A stretch of DNA of 64,000 nt from UBA4742 sp963773335. Its GTDB lineage: Bacteria > Actinomycetota > Acidimicrobiia > Acidimicrobiales > Acidimicrobilacustridaceae. The DNA is taken from contig CAVZAT010000007.1 of assembly GCA_963773335.1 (NCBI GenBank), positions 124,001 to 188,000 on the forward strand, in the 5' to 3' direction. How positions within the stretch are numbered: the first letter of the stretch is position 1; the number at the start of each line of letters is the position of its first letter. A program made the translations under genes and the position numbers. Below, in pieces: positions 8,551 through 17,816 of the stretch. The notes beneath the pieces are model-generated. The model was not told where the DNA came from. It worked only from the letters and a program-made list of their open reading frames with translations, and ran no database searches.

Positions 8551-10319
8551 TCACAGGTCGAGGACCACGTCGGTCTGTGGTTGGGAGCAACAGAGGTAGG
8601 TGTTACCCGGGCCGGGCGCCTCGATCGGATCGGGCCGGTAGTCCACCGATCCGCTCACCACCGCGGTCTCGCAGGTGTGGCACACCCCGCTGCGGCACGA
8701 CCACCTCACCGGGACGTCGCATGCCTCGGCCAGCTCGAGCAGGCTCAGGAACGCGGGGTTCCAGGTGACGGTGAGGTTGCTGCGACTGAAGGAGATCTCG
8801 GGCCCCGGCCCGGGCGGCCCCTCGGGCGGGTGTGGTGGTTTGGTCGTGGCGTCGACGATCCCGGGTGTGATCGGGTCGGCCGGCCCGAAGATCTCCACGT
8901 TGATCCGGTCCGGCGTGACGCCTCGAGTGGCCAGCGCGGCGCCGAGGTCGTGCATGAACGGCGTCGGGCCGCACAGGTAGAAGGTGCCGTCCGTCGGGAC
9001 CCCCGCTTCGTCGAGCACCGGCCCGGTGACCCTCCCGCGAACGTCGAAATCGATGCCGGTTCGGTCATCGGGTCCCGGGTCGCTGTAGCAGACGACCCGG
9101 TGGGCGTTCGGGAGCACGGCGAGGAGGTCATCGACCTCGGCGGCGAAGCTGTGGTCGGCGTGACTGCGCGCGCCGTGGAGCCACCAGATCTGTCGAGTCG
9201 ATCGGGCTTCGACCAGGGCGTGCAGCATGGCGAGCACCGGCGTCGCGCCTACTCCCGCGCTGGCCAGGACCGCAGGCTGATCGCCGGGTCTGAGCACGAA
9301 CGTGCCACGTGGAGCCGCGATCTCGAGGGTGTCGCCCACCCGGAGCGCGGCGTGCAGGTAACCGCTCGCCGCGCCGTGCGCCTCCCGCTTCACGCTGATC
9401 CGGTAGCCGTCCGCCCCGGGAGGCCCCGACAGCGAGTAACTCCGCAGCAGTGGGGCGGACTCGGCGCTGGGCCGGAGCCGCACGGTGACGAACTGGCCCG
9501 GCTGGGCCGGCAGGAGCGTCCGGCTCGGTCGGCGCGAGGCGGATCGAGATCACGCTCGCCGACTCCTTGTCGATGCCGGCCACCCGGAAGGAGCGGAACC
9601 CGGTCCAGGCCGGGCGGCGACCCACCGCCGGGTTGAGGCCCTGGTTCCCCGAACCGGGGTCCTGGTCGAGAAGGGTCTGGAACGACTGACGCCACCCTTC
9701 GGGGAGCGCCGGGATGCGCAGCGCCCGTACGAGGCTGCGACGCGGATGGCGGGGCAGGTAGAGCAAGCCGTCCATCTCGGCCACGGTCATGGCCTCCGGA
9801 CCCGTGGCCAACTTGGTGATCTCGTCGCCGGCTTGGACCTCCCCCTCCTGCAGCACCCGGAAGTAGAAGCCCGGACGATGGTGAGCGACGAGTAGCGCCG
9901 GCAGCTGGGGCTCGTCCATGCGGGCCCCGACCCGGTAGCACGTGACCCGGGGCTGGGTGACCTCGAACACGACGTCCCCGATCCGGTATCGATCGCCGAT
10001 GCAGACCTCGTCGTCGGCCAGGCCCTCGACCGTGAGGTTCTCGCCGAACTGTCCATAGGTGAAGTCGTGCCGGCCGAGCTGCTCCTCCCAGTAGCGGTAC
10101 GACTCGATCTGATACACGAACACCGCCCGGTGCTCGCCGCCGTGGCCGGTGAGGTCACCCTGGCCGTCGCCATCGATGTTGAGACGCCGCACCCTCTGCC
10201 GCCCGGCCACCGGCTTCTTCCAGACCCCGGTGTGGATCCTCCGGCCCTGCCACTCGACATCCGCGCGGCAGGCCCACGTTCACCGAGAGGAGTCGTGCTG
10301 GCGCGCCTTCCTCCTTCAC
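8551..10319 (-). CDS. MOSC domain / flavin reductase / [2Fe-2S] ferredoxin fusion (two frameshifts)
   Basis: About 589 residues when repaired. Order: MOSC domain (residues 20-150, with EHRAVFVYQIESYRYW, FGENLTVEG and the RVTCYRVG region), a short three-helix domain (HPRRSLVRALRIPALPEGWR), an FAD/NAD(P) ferredoxin-reductase module (LLRSYSLSG, ASAGVGATPVLAML, YLCGPTPFMHDLG) and a C-terminal plant-type [2Fe-2S] domain (SCRSGVCHTCE, CCSQP). This matches YiiM-like MOSC proteins carrying their own reductase; the class handles Mo-cofactor sulfur or reduces N-hydroxylated compounds. Indels lie near 10262 (an extra G before VEWQGRR) and 9520. GTG 10319 overlaps the upstream SDR stop as GTGA, so the two are one operon. 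Substrate unknown. Confidence 0.8.
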
Positions 10320-11058
10320 CGTCCAGCGCTCCGCCCGCCGTCGACATGCACGATCTCCCCGGTGATGAACGGTGACGCCTCGAGGAACAGGACGGCGCGC
10401 ACGATGTCGTCCACCTGACCCACGCGCCCGAGTGGCGTCCTGGCGGCCTGCTCGCCGTAGCTTTCCGGCGGATGGAGCGGTGTCTGGATCACCCCGGGCG
10501 AGACGGCGTTGACTCGGATGCCGCCGCGGCGTACTCGATCGCCAGGGACTTCGTGGCGGAAGCCAGGCCACCCTTGGTGAGGGCGGCGAGGACGGCCGGG
10601 CTGGAAGAGTCGCTGTACTCCGCCAGTGTCGCCGTCATGTTCACGAGGTGGCCTCGGCCCTGACCCAGCATGTGGCGAACGACGAGCTGGCTGAGCGCGA
10701 AGAAGCCGGTGAGGTTGGTGCCGAGCACGGTCGCGTAGTCGTCGGCGCTGTAGTCGGTGAAGGGCTTGGACATGAACACGCCCGCGTTGTTGACCAGCGT
10801 GTCGATGTGCCCGAACTGCGCAAGGGCCTGGGAGATGATCCGAGCCGCATCCGATGCGGAGGAGATGTCGCCCTCGATGGTGAACAGGTCGGGGTCGTCG
10901 CTCGGCTCGATCGTCCGAGCGGTCGCCACGACCGACCAACCGAGCTCTCGGTAGCCGGCAACGATCCCCGCCCCGATCCCCTTCGACCCGCCCGTGACGA
11001 TCGCGACGTTCTGCCCGCGGTTAGCGGTGGTTGCCGGGACCGGGGCTCGAGCACTCAC
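10316..11058 (-). CDS. Short-chain dehydrogenase/reductase, atypical catalytic site (one frameshift)
   Basis: About 247 residues, Rossmann fold. The cofactor motif TGGSKGIGAG sits near residue 22, NNAGVF near 90, and the C-terminal NAVSPG motif and ITGEIVHVDGG end are present. In the usual YxxxK motif the Tyr is replaced: the segment reads VLAALTKGGL, with Ala four residues before the Lys. Related SDRs with a LAALTKGGL motif exist to my recollection, so this may be a subfamily trait and not damage. One base is missing near 10527 (YAAA-GIRVNAVSPG). GTG 11058 is the likely start. It overlaps the MOSC-reductase gene by four bases, suggesting the reductase supplies or uses the same redox substrate. 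Confidence 0.8.
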
Positions 11059-11059
11059 G

Positions 11060-11480
11060 ACCGGGGTCGTTCGGGTGGGAGGAGGGCGGGGTCACGACGT
11101 CGGTGCGCCACACGGGCAACGCTATCGAGGCGAGGATCTCCGCGAGGGCCATCGCGTCGTCGGCGGCGGCCTCACCCGGGCGCGCTGCTCCTGCTCATCA
11201 TTGGCATCCCCCGACTCGTCCGCCTCGAGGAAGGGGTCGGCATGACGACCGCGCACGCCGACATCCTCGAGTTCCTCGAGCACCATCTCGACGACGCGGA
11301 GCCCCGACGCAAGAAGCGGTCGGACGGGACGGCCCAAGACGAAGCCATCGAGCCGGTAGCTCGCTCGACGGCTCGGACCTCGAGCTGGTGGCGCGAACGT
11401 GGACGTCACGGCTGGTCGCGTCAACCGGTGGATCGAGCCTGCCGGCTCCGGTCGCCGCAGACGATCTGCGCCGAGTCGCC
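11060..11480 (-). other. Probable indel-damaged coding remnant, unidentified
   Basis: No intact gene fits this 420-base gap. On the minus strand two adjacent frames look coding: a stretch around RLDGFVLGRPVRPLL and VVEMVLEELEDVGV, then, after a shift near 11175, EAAADDAMALAEILASIALP, ending before the SDR start. A plus-strand frame (ILEFLEHHLDDAEP) also has good third-position GC, so even the strand is uncertain. Flanking genes are also riddled with indels. I do not recognise a family. Confidence 0.3.
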
Positions 11481-11509
11481 ACTCGCTTCGTGAGCTCAGC
11501 GACGTGGCG

Positions 11510-11977
11510 TCAGTACTCGCCCTCTGATCGACGAAGTACGAGCCGCGGATCGTTCCGGCCAGCTTCGACTTCTGCCTGGCGAACTTGAACTTCGAGGCGA
11601 GCTCTTCGGGCACCTCCATCCCGTCGGAGAGCTTGAACCCGACGGCTCGCTTCTCGGGGTCGTCGAGCGGTGTAGAGCACGTTGATCGAGAGGCCGCTCT
11701 CGTAGAAGACGTAGGCCCAGCGGATGTCCTCGACCTGGAACTCGGTCGCCTCGAGCGGCGGCGACGCGATCGACGATGTCGCGCTCCTCCGCAGGATCCG
11801 GTACACCCAGGCGATGGTCGTTGGTCGCCTTGGCGGCCGGCTCCACCGTGAACACGTGGTCGTACTTGTTCTTGAAGTAGCGGGCCTCGTTGGCCCGCAG
11901 CCCGGCGAGGGCTCGGCGCACGGGCGAGGATTCGAGCCGACGGTCGAGACGTCGATGAAATTCACTGTGTAGGACAC
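11510..11977 (-). CDS. Uncharacterised protein of about 150 aa, several frameshifts
   Basis: GTG 11977 follows AAGGAG and begins MSYTVNFIDVSTVG. Segments in different frames join into one plausible protein: RRALAGLRANEARYFKNKYD, HVFTVEPAAKATND, FQVEDIRWAYVFYESGLSIN, then MEVPEELASKFKFARQKSKL and IRGSYFVDQ near the end. At least three indels separate them, so the exact end (about 11510-11540) is uncertain. I do not recognise the family. No membrane segment or metal motif is visible; the strands and charged surface suggest a small soluble domain. It sits 22 bases downstream-side of the hydrolase at 11999, same strand, likely in one transcript. Confidence 0.5.
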   Translation of the reverse strand: MSYTVNFIDVSTVGSNPRPCAEPSPGCGPTRPATSRTSTTTCSRWSRPPRRPTTIAWVYRILRRSATSSIASPPLEATEFQVEDIRWAYVFYESGLSINVLYTARRPREASRRVQALRRDGGARRARLEVQVRQAEVEAGRNDPRLVLRRSEGEY

Positions 11978-11998
11978 TGGCGCTCCTTGGTGTTCGGC

Positions 11999-13373
11999 TC
12001 AGCTGAAGTCGACGTCGCGGGCCTCGGCGGCCATCTCATCGCGGTCCTCGGGTAGCACCCATCCGGTGGCGATGGCCTGGTCCAGCGACGTGTCGAAGGC
12101 GGCCAGGTAGCCGGCGCGGTCGCCGTAGAGCTCGCGCAGTCGAGGCCGGCTCGAACGTGGTGGTCGACCCGAACAGTTGGAACAGGATCTCCTCGCCCAC
12201 CGGATCGCCCGACAGCGTGGCGGCGGGCACGTCGACCGGTGGGGTGCGGATGCCGCCGCGGGCGTTGCCCTGCTCGTCGCGTACCACCGAGCCGTCCTCG
12301 GCGATCTCGATGCGAGCCGCGCCACCGGCGGTTCGCCGTCGGTCACCCAGCTGGTGAGCTGTCGCAGGCGCGCTGGCCAGCAGGTAGTGCGCCGGCCCGG
12401 CGTTGATCGGCTTGGGGGAGGGGATCAGGTCGGCCATGGCCTGCGCCGACCGTGTAACGGTCGGCGTCCGCGGTGCCGGCCATCTTCCAGAGCCGGATGT
12501 GGTCGTCATCGGGTTGGCGGGCCTCGGCGTAGCTGAAGGTACGGGACCAGGTCGCCCTCGGCCTCGATGATGAGGACGGGCACGGTCCACGTCGGTCCGG
12601 ATGCGGACCGCGGGGCCCGAGAGCGCCTCGGATACCTCCCGCCATCGCCGAGCCTGGCCGCCGCCCGACCCCGGCTGTGGATGTAGAAGCCGTCGAAGGC
12701 GGCGGCCTTCGGGTGCACGGCGTTGACGTAGGTCACCATGCGGAACGCCGACTGCGACTGACCGGCGGCGATGAACCGCTGGGGGGGCGAGGTCGGTGAG
12801 CGGTGAGTCCGGTCCGCGCAGCGTGCGGCCGATCTGGCTGAAGATGTCGTAGCTGAACGCGTCACCGGGGTGGTTCAGCGATCCGTACCGCTCGGGGTCG
12901 GTGCCCCGGAGCCGACCGGGTCGTCCAGGCCTTCCATGGCGATGGCCGCCTTGCCCCCCATGATGGCGACCTGCTGGGCCGAGACCCCGACGTAGGCGTA
13001 GCCGCCCCGGAGGATCTCGGCGCCGACCACCGACAAGTGCAGCGCCCGTGTCCATGCCGACCGTGACGTTGAACCACTCGACGACCAAGGTGCCGTTGAA
13101 CGCCGCCGGGTCAGCCGGACGTCGGATCAGCACCCGGGTGGTGAAGTCCGCGGTGGTGTCGGGACGCACGGTCCAACGACCGTCGCCGGTCAGGTCCCCG
13201 TCCGCTGCGAACGAGGTGGCCGTGCCGGCGGCGGCGAGCTCGGTCTCGACGTAGCCGGCGTCGCCCAGATCTCGGGGGTTCCCGGCGAAGACGGCGAAGG
13301 GCCCATTGCCGCCCTCGAGTGGTGCGAACCGCACCCTGGTGGTCACCCCCGTCTCGCTCCTTGCTCCAGCCAT
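11999..13373 (-). CDS. Alpha/beta hydrolase domain protein, Abhydrolase_10 type (many frameshifts)
   Basis: About 455 residues in at least five frame pieces. Recognisable parts in order: NGTLVVEWFNVTVGMDTG, the DPERYGSLNHPGDAFSYDIF block, AAGQSQSAFRMVTYVNAVHP (nucleophile elbow G-Q-S-Q-S), FDGFYIHSRG, and an N-terminal strand region VRFAPLEGGNGPFAVFAG. This is the family annotated as alpha/beta hydrolase domain-containing protein (PF20091); activity is unassigned, esterase-like by fold. The C-terminus reads LYGDRAGYLAAFDTS then DEMAAEARDVDFS. Start ATG 13373 (MAGARSETG). Indels are so dense here that a true pseudogene cannot be ruled out, although neighbours show the same error pattern. Confidence 0.75.
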
Positions 13374-13541
13374 GTCGCCTCCACCCTTGGCAGTCGGTCC
13401 CCAGCGGCCGCCGCACCGTATACCGAGGCCGTTCTCACCGTGGGGGCGCCACCGTCGTGGCAGGGTGCGTTCCCCGCCGGACGCTTTGACGTGCCTCGAT
13501 CCGGGGCTACGTTGAGGTCTGGCTCAAGGGAGAACGAGACG

Positions 13542-14364
13542 ATGGCCCGACCGTTGCCGAAGAACCTCGAGACCCTCTACCGGATGATGCCACCGGACGC
13601 GGCGGCGAACATGTACGACCAGCACACCTTCGTGGTCGACGGGGTGGAGTTCGTCTCGGGCTATGCGCCGGGATCCACCGCCGAGCGCTTCTACATCGTG
13701 AAGTCGGAGGAGCTCCTCGGCATGTACGCGGAGTTCATGGCGGAGCACCGGCCCGCCCGAATCTTCGAGCTGGGGATCGCCGAGGGCGGCAGTGTCGCAC
13801 TCATGGCGCTGCTGCCCCACGTCACGCGCCTGGTGGCGATCGACAACGAGCCCCACCGCCTCGACGCGCTCGACGAGTTCGTGGCCGCCCGGCACCTCGA
13901 CGATGTCGTGTCGACCTACTTCGGGGTCGACCAGGCCGACCGGGCGGCCCTCAGCGAGATCGTCGATCGTGACCTGGGCGGTGGCGGGATCGACCTGGTC
14001 ATCGACGATGCCTCCCACCGGTACGACCTCACCGTGGCGTCGTTCGATGCGCTGTTCGGTCATCTCCGTCCCGGCGGCTGGTACGTCGTGGAGGACTGGT
14101 CGCAGCCCGTCAAGTTCGCCTTCATCCTGGAGCAGCAGGAGAAGACCCCAACCCCCCGCTCCGGATGGCATCGCGCCCCTGACTCGCCTAGGCCTCGAGC
14201 TCGCTCTGGCCATGAACATCGCGCCCGGAGTCTTCGATCGGGTGACGATGAACCACGAGTTCGTGGCGGTCCGGCGGGGTCCCGATCCGATCGACGCGTC
14301 GATGTTCCAGCTCGCCACCTACACGCGCACCGGCGCGGTCACCAGCTTCCTGGCTTCGCGGTAG
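13542..14364 (+). CDS. Class I SAM-dependent methyltransferase, CmcI-like (one frameshift)
   Basis: About 273 residues. The SAM-binding motif I is IFELGIAEGGSVALM near residue 75, followed by VAIDNEPHR (motif II acidic end) and DLVIDDASHRYDLT (motif III), then LRPGGWYVVEDW. This resembles cephalosporin-hydroxylase/CmcI and rhamnosyl O-methyltransferase-type enzymes. The frame slips near 14157 in an ACCCCCCGC run; downstream text AMNIAPGVFDRVTMNHEF continues the protein to 14364. ATG 13542 has AAGGGAG 9 bases upstream and a TACGTT -10 at 13510. Substrate unknown; the divergent partner is the hydrolase at 11999-13373. Confidence 0.75.
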
Positions 14365-14445
14365 TCGGCCGACCGACGCGCTCGATCACGGTCAGGCGAA
14401 GTCGTGCCGGTCACGGCGGCGGCGTCCGGATGTCGGAGCGACCCC

Positions 14446-14451
14446 TATGGT
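14446..14451 (+). promoter_or_regulatory. -10 element of the acyl-CoA synthetase gene
   Basis: TATGGT, then 6 bases, then GTG 14458. It indicates a leaderless start at 14458 and argues against the ATG at 14430. Confidence 0.45.
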
Positions 14452-14457
14452 CTCGGT

Positions 14458-16014
14458 GTGCTGGAGCTCCGACGTCGATCGCCGAGGTGTTCGACCGCGT
14501 CCTCGCCGTCGACCCCGAGCGCGAGGCGTTGGTGTCGCGCAGTCGCCGGCTGTCGTACGCCGAGCTGGACCGGGAGGCGAACCGGGCCGCGCATGTGCTG
14601 CGCGGCCTCGGCGTGCGGGCCGGTGATCGGGTGGCCGCCTGCCTGCCCAACGACGTCGACGTGGTCGTCGCCTTCCACGGGGCCATGCGGCTCGGTGCGG
14701 TGTGGGTGGGTGTCAACCGGGCGCTGGCCCCGCCCGAGAAGGCCTACTCCTGGCCGATTCGGGTGCCTCGTTGTTGCTGTGCGATCAGGCGGTCGCCGAC
14801 CAGGCCGCCGCCTTCGCCGGTGTGGCGCGCCGGCCGGATGGTCACTGTCGAGCCCGGGCCGCTCGGCCGCGACTGGCGCGAGGCACTGGCCGCGGCGAGC
14901 GATGCCCGCCCCGAGACCTCGTCGACCCGGCTGCGCCGGCCGGGTTGGCCTACACCAGCGGTACCACCGGCCGTCCCAAGGCGGCGGTGCACAGCCAGCA
15001 CAACCTGCTGCTGCCCGGGGCCGTGCTGGTGGCCACCCGCGGCTACGGCCCCGACCTGCGCAAGGGCGACTGCCTGCCCTTCACCATCCTCAACATGATG
15101 GTGCTGACCACCCTGCTGGTGGCCCAGGCCGGTGGTTGTGTGGTGGTCATGGATCGCCTCGATGCCGAGGGCGTGGCCGCCTGGATCCGCGACGAGCGGG
15201 TGACCACCTTGAATGGGGTGCCCGCGCTGCTCCACGGCCTGGCCACCACCGACGTGGTTCGCCCGGCGGAGCTGTCTTCGCTCCGGGAGGTGTGGAGCGG
15301 GGGGGCCGACTGCCCCGAGTCGATCCGGACGATGTTCCAGGCCAAGTTCGGCCATGAGGTGCTGGCCACCTACGGGCTCAGCGAGGTGCCCACCGTGGTG
15401 AGCATCGACCCGCTGGGACGGCCCCCACGTCGCCGGCGCCAGCGGTCGACCGCTGCCACACCTGGCCGTGCGCATCGCCGGAACGGACGGGACCACCATC
15501 GCGCCCGGCGTGATCGGCGAGATCTGTGTGTCCGCCGCCACCGAGGGGCACTGGGCCGGGCGGTACCGGCCGATGCTGGGCTACCGCGGCCATCCCGAAG
15601 CCACCGCCGAGGCGCTGCGCAAGGGTGAGCTGTGCACCGGCGATCTCGGCTTCCTCGACCGGGCCGGCTACCTGCACGTGCGCGACCGCAAGAGCCAGCT
15701 GATCATCCGGGGCGGTGCCAACGTGTACCCCGCCGAGGTCGAGCGAGTGCTGCAGGAGGCGCCGGGCGTCGGTGCCTGCGCCGTGATCGGCGTGCCTGAC
15801 GAGCGGCTGGGTGAGCGGGTGGTGGCGGTGGTCGAGCCGGGGCCGTCGAGCCGCGCTCGACCTCGACGCCGTGCGACGCCATTGCGCGGCCGAGCTGGCC
15901 GCCTACAAGGTTCCCGAACGCTACGTCGTGGTTGAGGGCCTGGCCCGCAACTCGATGGGCAAGATCGTCCGGAGCGACCTGGCGGCGCTGGTCGAGCCGG
16001 ACGGGGATCGCTGA
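14458..16014 (+). CDS. Acyl-CoA synthetase / AMP-dependent ligase (multiple frameshifts)
   Basis: ANL-superfamily ligase of about 519 residues: carboxylate plus ATP plus CoA to acyl-CoA. The A3 motif YTSGTTGRPKAAVHS, the YGLSEVPTVVS A5 region, GELCTGDLGFLD (A7), RDRKSQLIIRGGANVYPAE (A8) and the catalytic-Lys motif NSMGKIVRSDL (A10) are all present. At least five indels scatter the parts over three frames (near 14475, 14748, 14825, 14930, 15418, 15840). Leaderless promoter TATGGT favours GTG 14458, giving VLELR-SIAEVFDR after adding one base. Substrate is not predictable; the next gene, an amidohydrolase, suggests degradation of an aromatic or cyclic acid, as inference only. Confidence 0.85.
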
Positions 16015-16044
16015 GTCCGTCGTCGAGTGGCCGCACCGATGGCG

Positions 16045-16060
16045 AAGCGAACGTTCGCTT
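16045..16060. promoter_or_regulatory. Perfect 16-bp palindrome, probable repressor operator
   Basis: AAGCGAACGTTCGCTT is its own reverse complement. It sits immediately upstream of the -10 TATGCT (16069-16074), covering the spacer/-35 region of the amidohydrolase promoter, where a TetR-type repressor would block polymerase. No regulator gene is adjacent. The core GAACGTTC lacks the 4-base spacer of a LexA box. Confidence 0.55.
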
Positions 16061-16068
16061 ACTTCGAC

Positions 16069-16074
16069 TATGCT
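16069..16074 (+). promoter_or_regulatory. -10 element of the amidohydrolase gene
   Basis: TATGCT, with a predicted transcript start near 16081 and a leader of about 57 bases. The palindrome at 16045-16060 overlaps its upstream half. Confidence 0.45.
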
Positions 16075-16137
16075 TGCCCGCAACTCGACTCGAACCGATC
16101 GCGGGGCGCATCCGGCGTCTCCCAGGGGTGAACACTG

Positions 16138-17304
16138 ATGAAGCTTGCTGACGTTGACCGGGTGATCGACGCCGACACCCACATGACCGAGCGCCACGAC
16201 CTGTTCACCTCGCGCGCCCCCAAGGGCTACGAGGACCGAGTGCCCCGGGTGACCCAGGTGGACGGTGCCGCCTGGTGGACGATCGAGGGCGCGCCACTCG
16301 GTCCGGCCCGCGCCGGTGGGGTGATCGATCGCGACGGGGACAAGTACCCGTTCGAGGAGACCAAGGTCTGGGGCATCGACCGCGTGCACGAGGCGGCCTA
16401 TGACCCGAAGCTGCGGCTCGAGCTCATGGACGCCTGCGGCATCTATGCCCAGGTCGTCTACCCCAACGCCGTGGGCATCGGCGGCCAGAACCTGGCCACC
16501 GCCACCGCCGATCCCATCCTGCGCCGCCTGTGCGTCGAGATCTACAACGACTCGATGGCCGAGCTCCAGGCGATGTCGAACAACCGGTTCCTGCCCATGC
16601 CGGTGCTGCCGGCCTGGAGCATCGACGAGTGCGTCGAAGAGGCCAAGCGCTGCGCGGCGCTGGGCTTCCGGGGCGTGAACATGACGTCGGATCCTCAGGA
16701 CGCCGGGTCGGTGGACCTGGCCCATCGCGACTGGGATGCGCTGTGGGAGGTGTGCGCGGATCTGAACCTGCCGGTGCACTTCCACATCGGGGCCAGCCTG
16801 ACCTCGCTCAACTTCTACGGGAAGTACTTCTGGCCGTCGCTGCACGACAACCTGAAGCCCGCAGTGGGTGGATCGATGCTGTTCCTCAACAACGCCCGGG
16901 TGGTCATCAACAGCGTGTACGCCGGCATCTTCGACCGCTTCCCCAAGCTGAAGATGGTCTCCGTCGAGAGCGGCATGGGCTGGATCCCGTTCATCCTCGA
17001 GGCCATGGACTACGAGATCCTGGAGAACGCCCCGGCCCAGGCCGCCGAGCTGTCACGCCGGCCCAGCGACTACTTCAAGGACCACTGGTACGCCACGTTC
17101 TGGTTCGAGGAGAACGGTGGCGACCTCCAGTACCTGATCGACCGGGTGGGCGAGGACAACGTGATGTTCGAGACCGACTTCCCCCACCCCACGTGCCTCT
17201 ACCCCGATCCGCTCGAGACGGTGGAACCGCGCATGCTGACCCTGCGACCCGAAACCCGGGCCAAGGTCATGGGCGGCAACGCCGCGGCGCTCTACCGCAT
17301 CTGA
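16138..17304 (+). CDS. Amidohydrolase-family (Amidohydro_2) protein
   Basis: Intact 388-residue TIM-barrel metal-dependent hydrolase/decarboxylase. The N-terminal metal motif is altered to DADTHMTE (usual DxHxH-like DADNH in this subgroup), followed by a mid-barrel HFHIGAS, SVESGMGWIPFILEAMDY and the C-terminal ETDFPHPTCLYPD with its conserved Asp. This matches the subgroup that includes ACMSD-like and 2-pyrone-related hydrolases. Start ATG 16138 is the only good candidate. It is the first uninterrupted gene after a run of damaged ones and may form a catabolic unit with the acyl-CoA synthetase, but the separate promoter and palindromic operator suggest independent regulation. Substrate unknown. 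Confidence 0.85.
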   Translation: MKLADVDRVIDADTHMTERHDLFTSRAPKGYEDRVPRVTQVDGAAWWTIEGAPLGPARAGGVIDRDGDKYPFEETKVWGIDRVHEAAYDPKLRLELMDACGIYAQVVYPNAVGIGGQNLATATADPILRRLCVEIYNDSMAELQAMSNNRFLPMPVLPAWSIDECVEEAKRCAALGFRGVNMTSDPQDAGSVDLAHRDWDALWEVCADLNLPVHFHIGASLTSLNFYGKYFWPSLHDNLKPAVGGSMLFLNNARVVINSVYAGIFDRFPKLKMVSVESGMGWIPFILEAMDYEILENAPAQAAELSRRPSDYFKDHWYATFWFEENGGDLQYLIDRVGEDNVMFETDFPHPTCLYPDPLETVEPRMLTLRPETRAKVMGGNAAALYRI

Positions 17305-17576
17305 CCCGACGCCTCGTTGGTCGGGAACGGCGATGGCGGCAGCGGTGCGAGCTCGGGGCCACGCAACCAGTTGCCCTTGGACACCTCACGAACCTCCCAG
17401 AGGGTCGATCGCGACAGGTGCTGGCCGTGGGGCGAGGTCAGGCTGCGGATCACGATCGCCCCACGGTCGACGAGGTCGGTCCAGGCGGCGTCGTAGAGTC
17501 CGACCGGTGCATGCCACGCGGCGACCTCGGAGCGGTCGATGACGCCCGCCGCGTCCGAACCCAACCCTGCGGCCAA
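17292..17576 (-). CDS. Hypothetical protein, 94 aa
   Basis: Reads GVIDRSEVAAWHAPVGLYDA and LVDRGAIVIRSLTSPHGQHL, with a central STLWEVREVSKGNWLRG that looks like genuine protein. The TTG at 17576 is the likely start, facing away from the DUF5522 gene at 17578. Its 3' end overlaps the amidohydrolase by 13 bases in convergent orientation. I do not recognise the family; it could be a spurious frame. Confidence 0.35.
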   Translation of the reverse strand: MAAGLGSDAAGVIDRSEVAAWHAPVGLYDAAWTDLVDRGAIVIRSLTSPHGQHLSRSTLWEVREVSKGNWLRGPELAPLPPSPFPTNEASGQMR

Positions 17577-17577
17577 G

Positions 17578-17727
17578 ATGGCCCACGATGCGGCGGTGGC
17601 CGCCGGCCAGGACGGCTACGTCGATCCCGACACGGGCTACTTCGTGTTCACTGCTGTCTTCCTCGCCGCCCGAGGCACTTGCTGCGGGTCGGGATGTCGC
17701 CACTGTCCCTATCCCGAGGTGCGCTGA
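17578..17727 (+). CDS. DUF5522-family small cysteine protein, 49 aa
   Basis: ATG 17578 gives MAHDAAVAAGQDGYVDPDTG, then FVFTAVFLAARGTCCGSGCR and HCPY. The C-C-G-x-G-C-x-x-C-P-Y arrangement is the hallmark of DUF5522; the four cysteines look like a metal or Fe-S site. A longer in-frame start at 17539 exists, but it would overlap the divergent ORF. Function of the family is unknown to me. Confidence 0.65.
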   Translation: MAHDAAVAAGQDGYVDPDTGYFVFTAVFLAARGTCCGSGCRHCPYPEVR

Positions 17728-17816
17728 CTTCGGACCGCCGACGGGACACCGATGGTTCCGTGTGCCAAACTATCTAATCACTGAGGGTGGCGAAGATCCT
17801 CACTGGGAGTGACACG

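Noticed and set aside
16045..16060. Reading the palindrome as a LexA SOS box
   Set aside because: Actinobacterial LexA sites have GAAC-N4-GTTC; here GAAC and GTTC are joined without the spacer.
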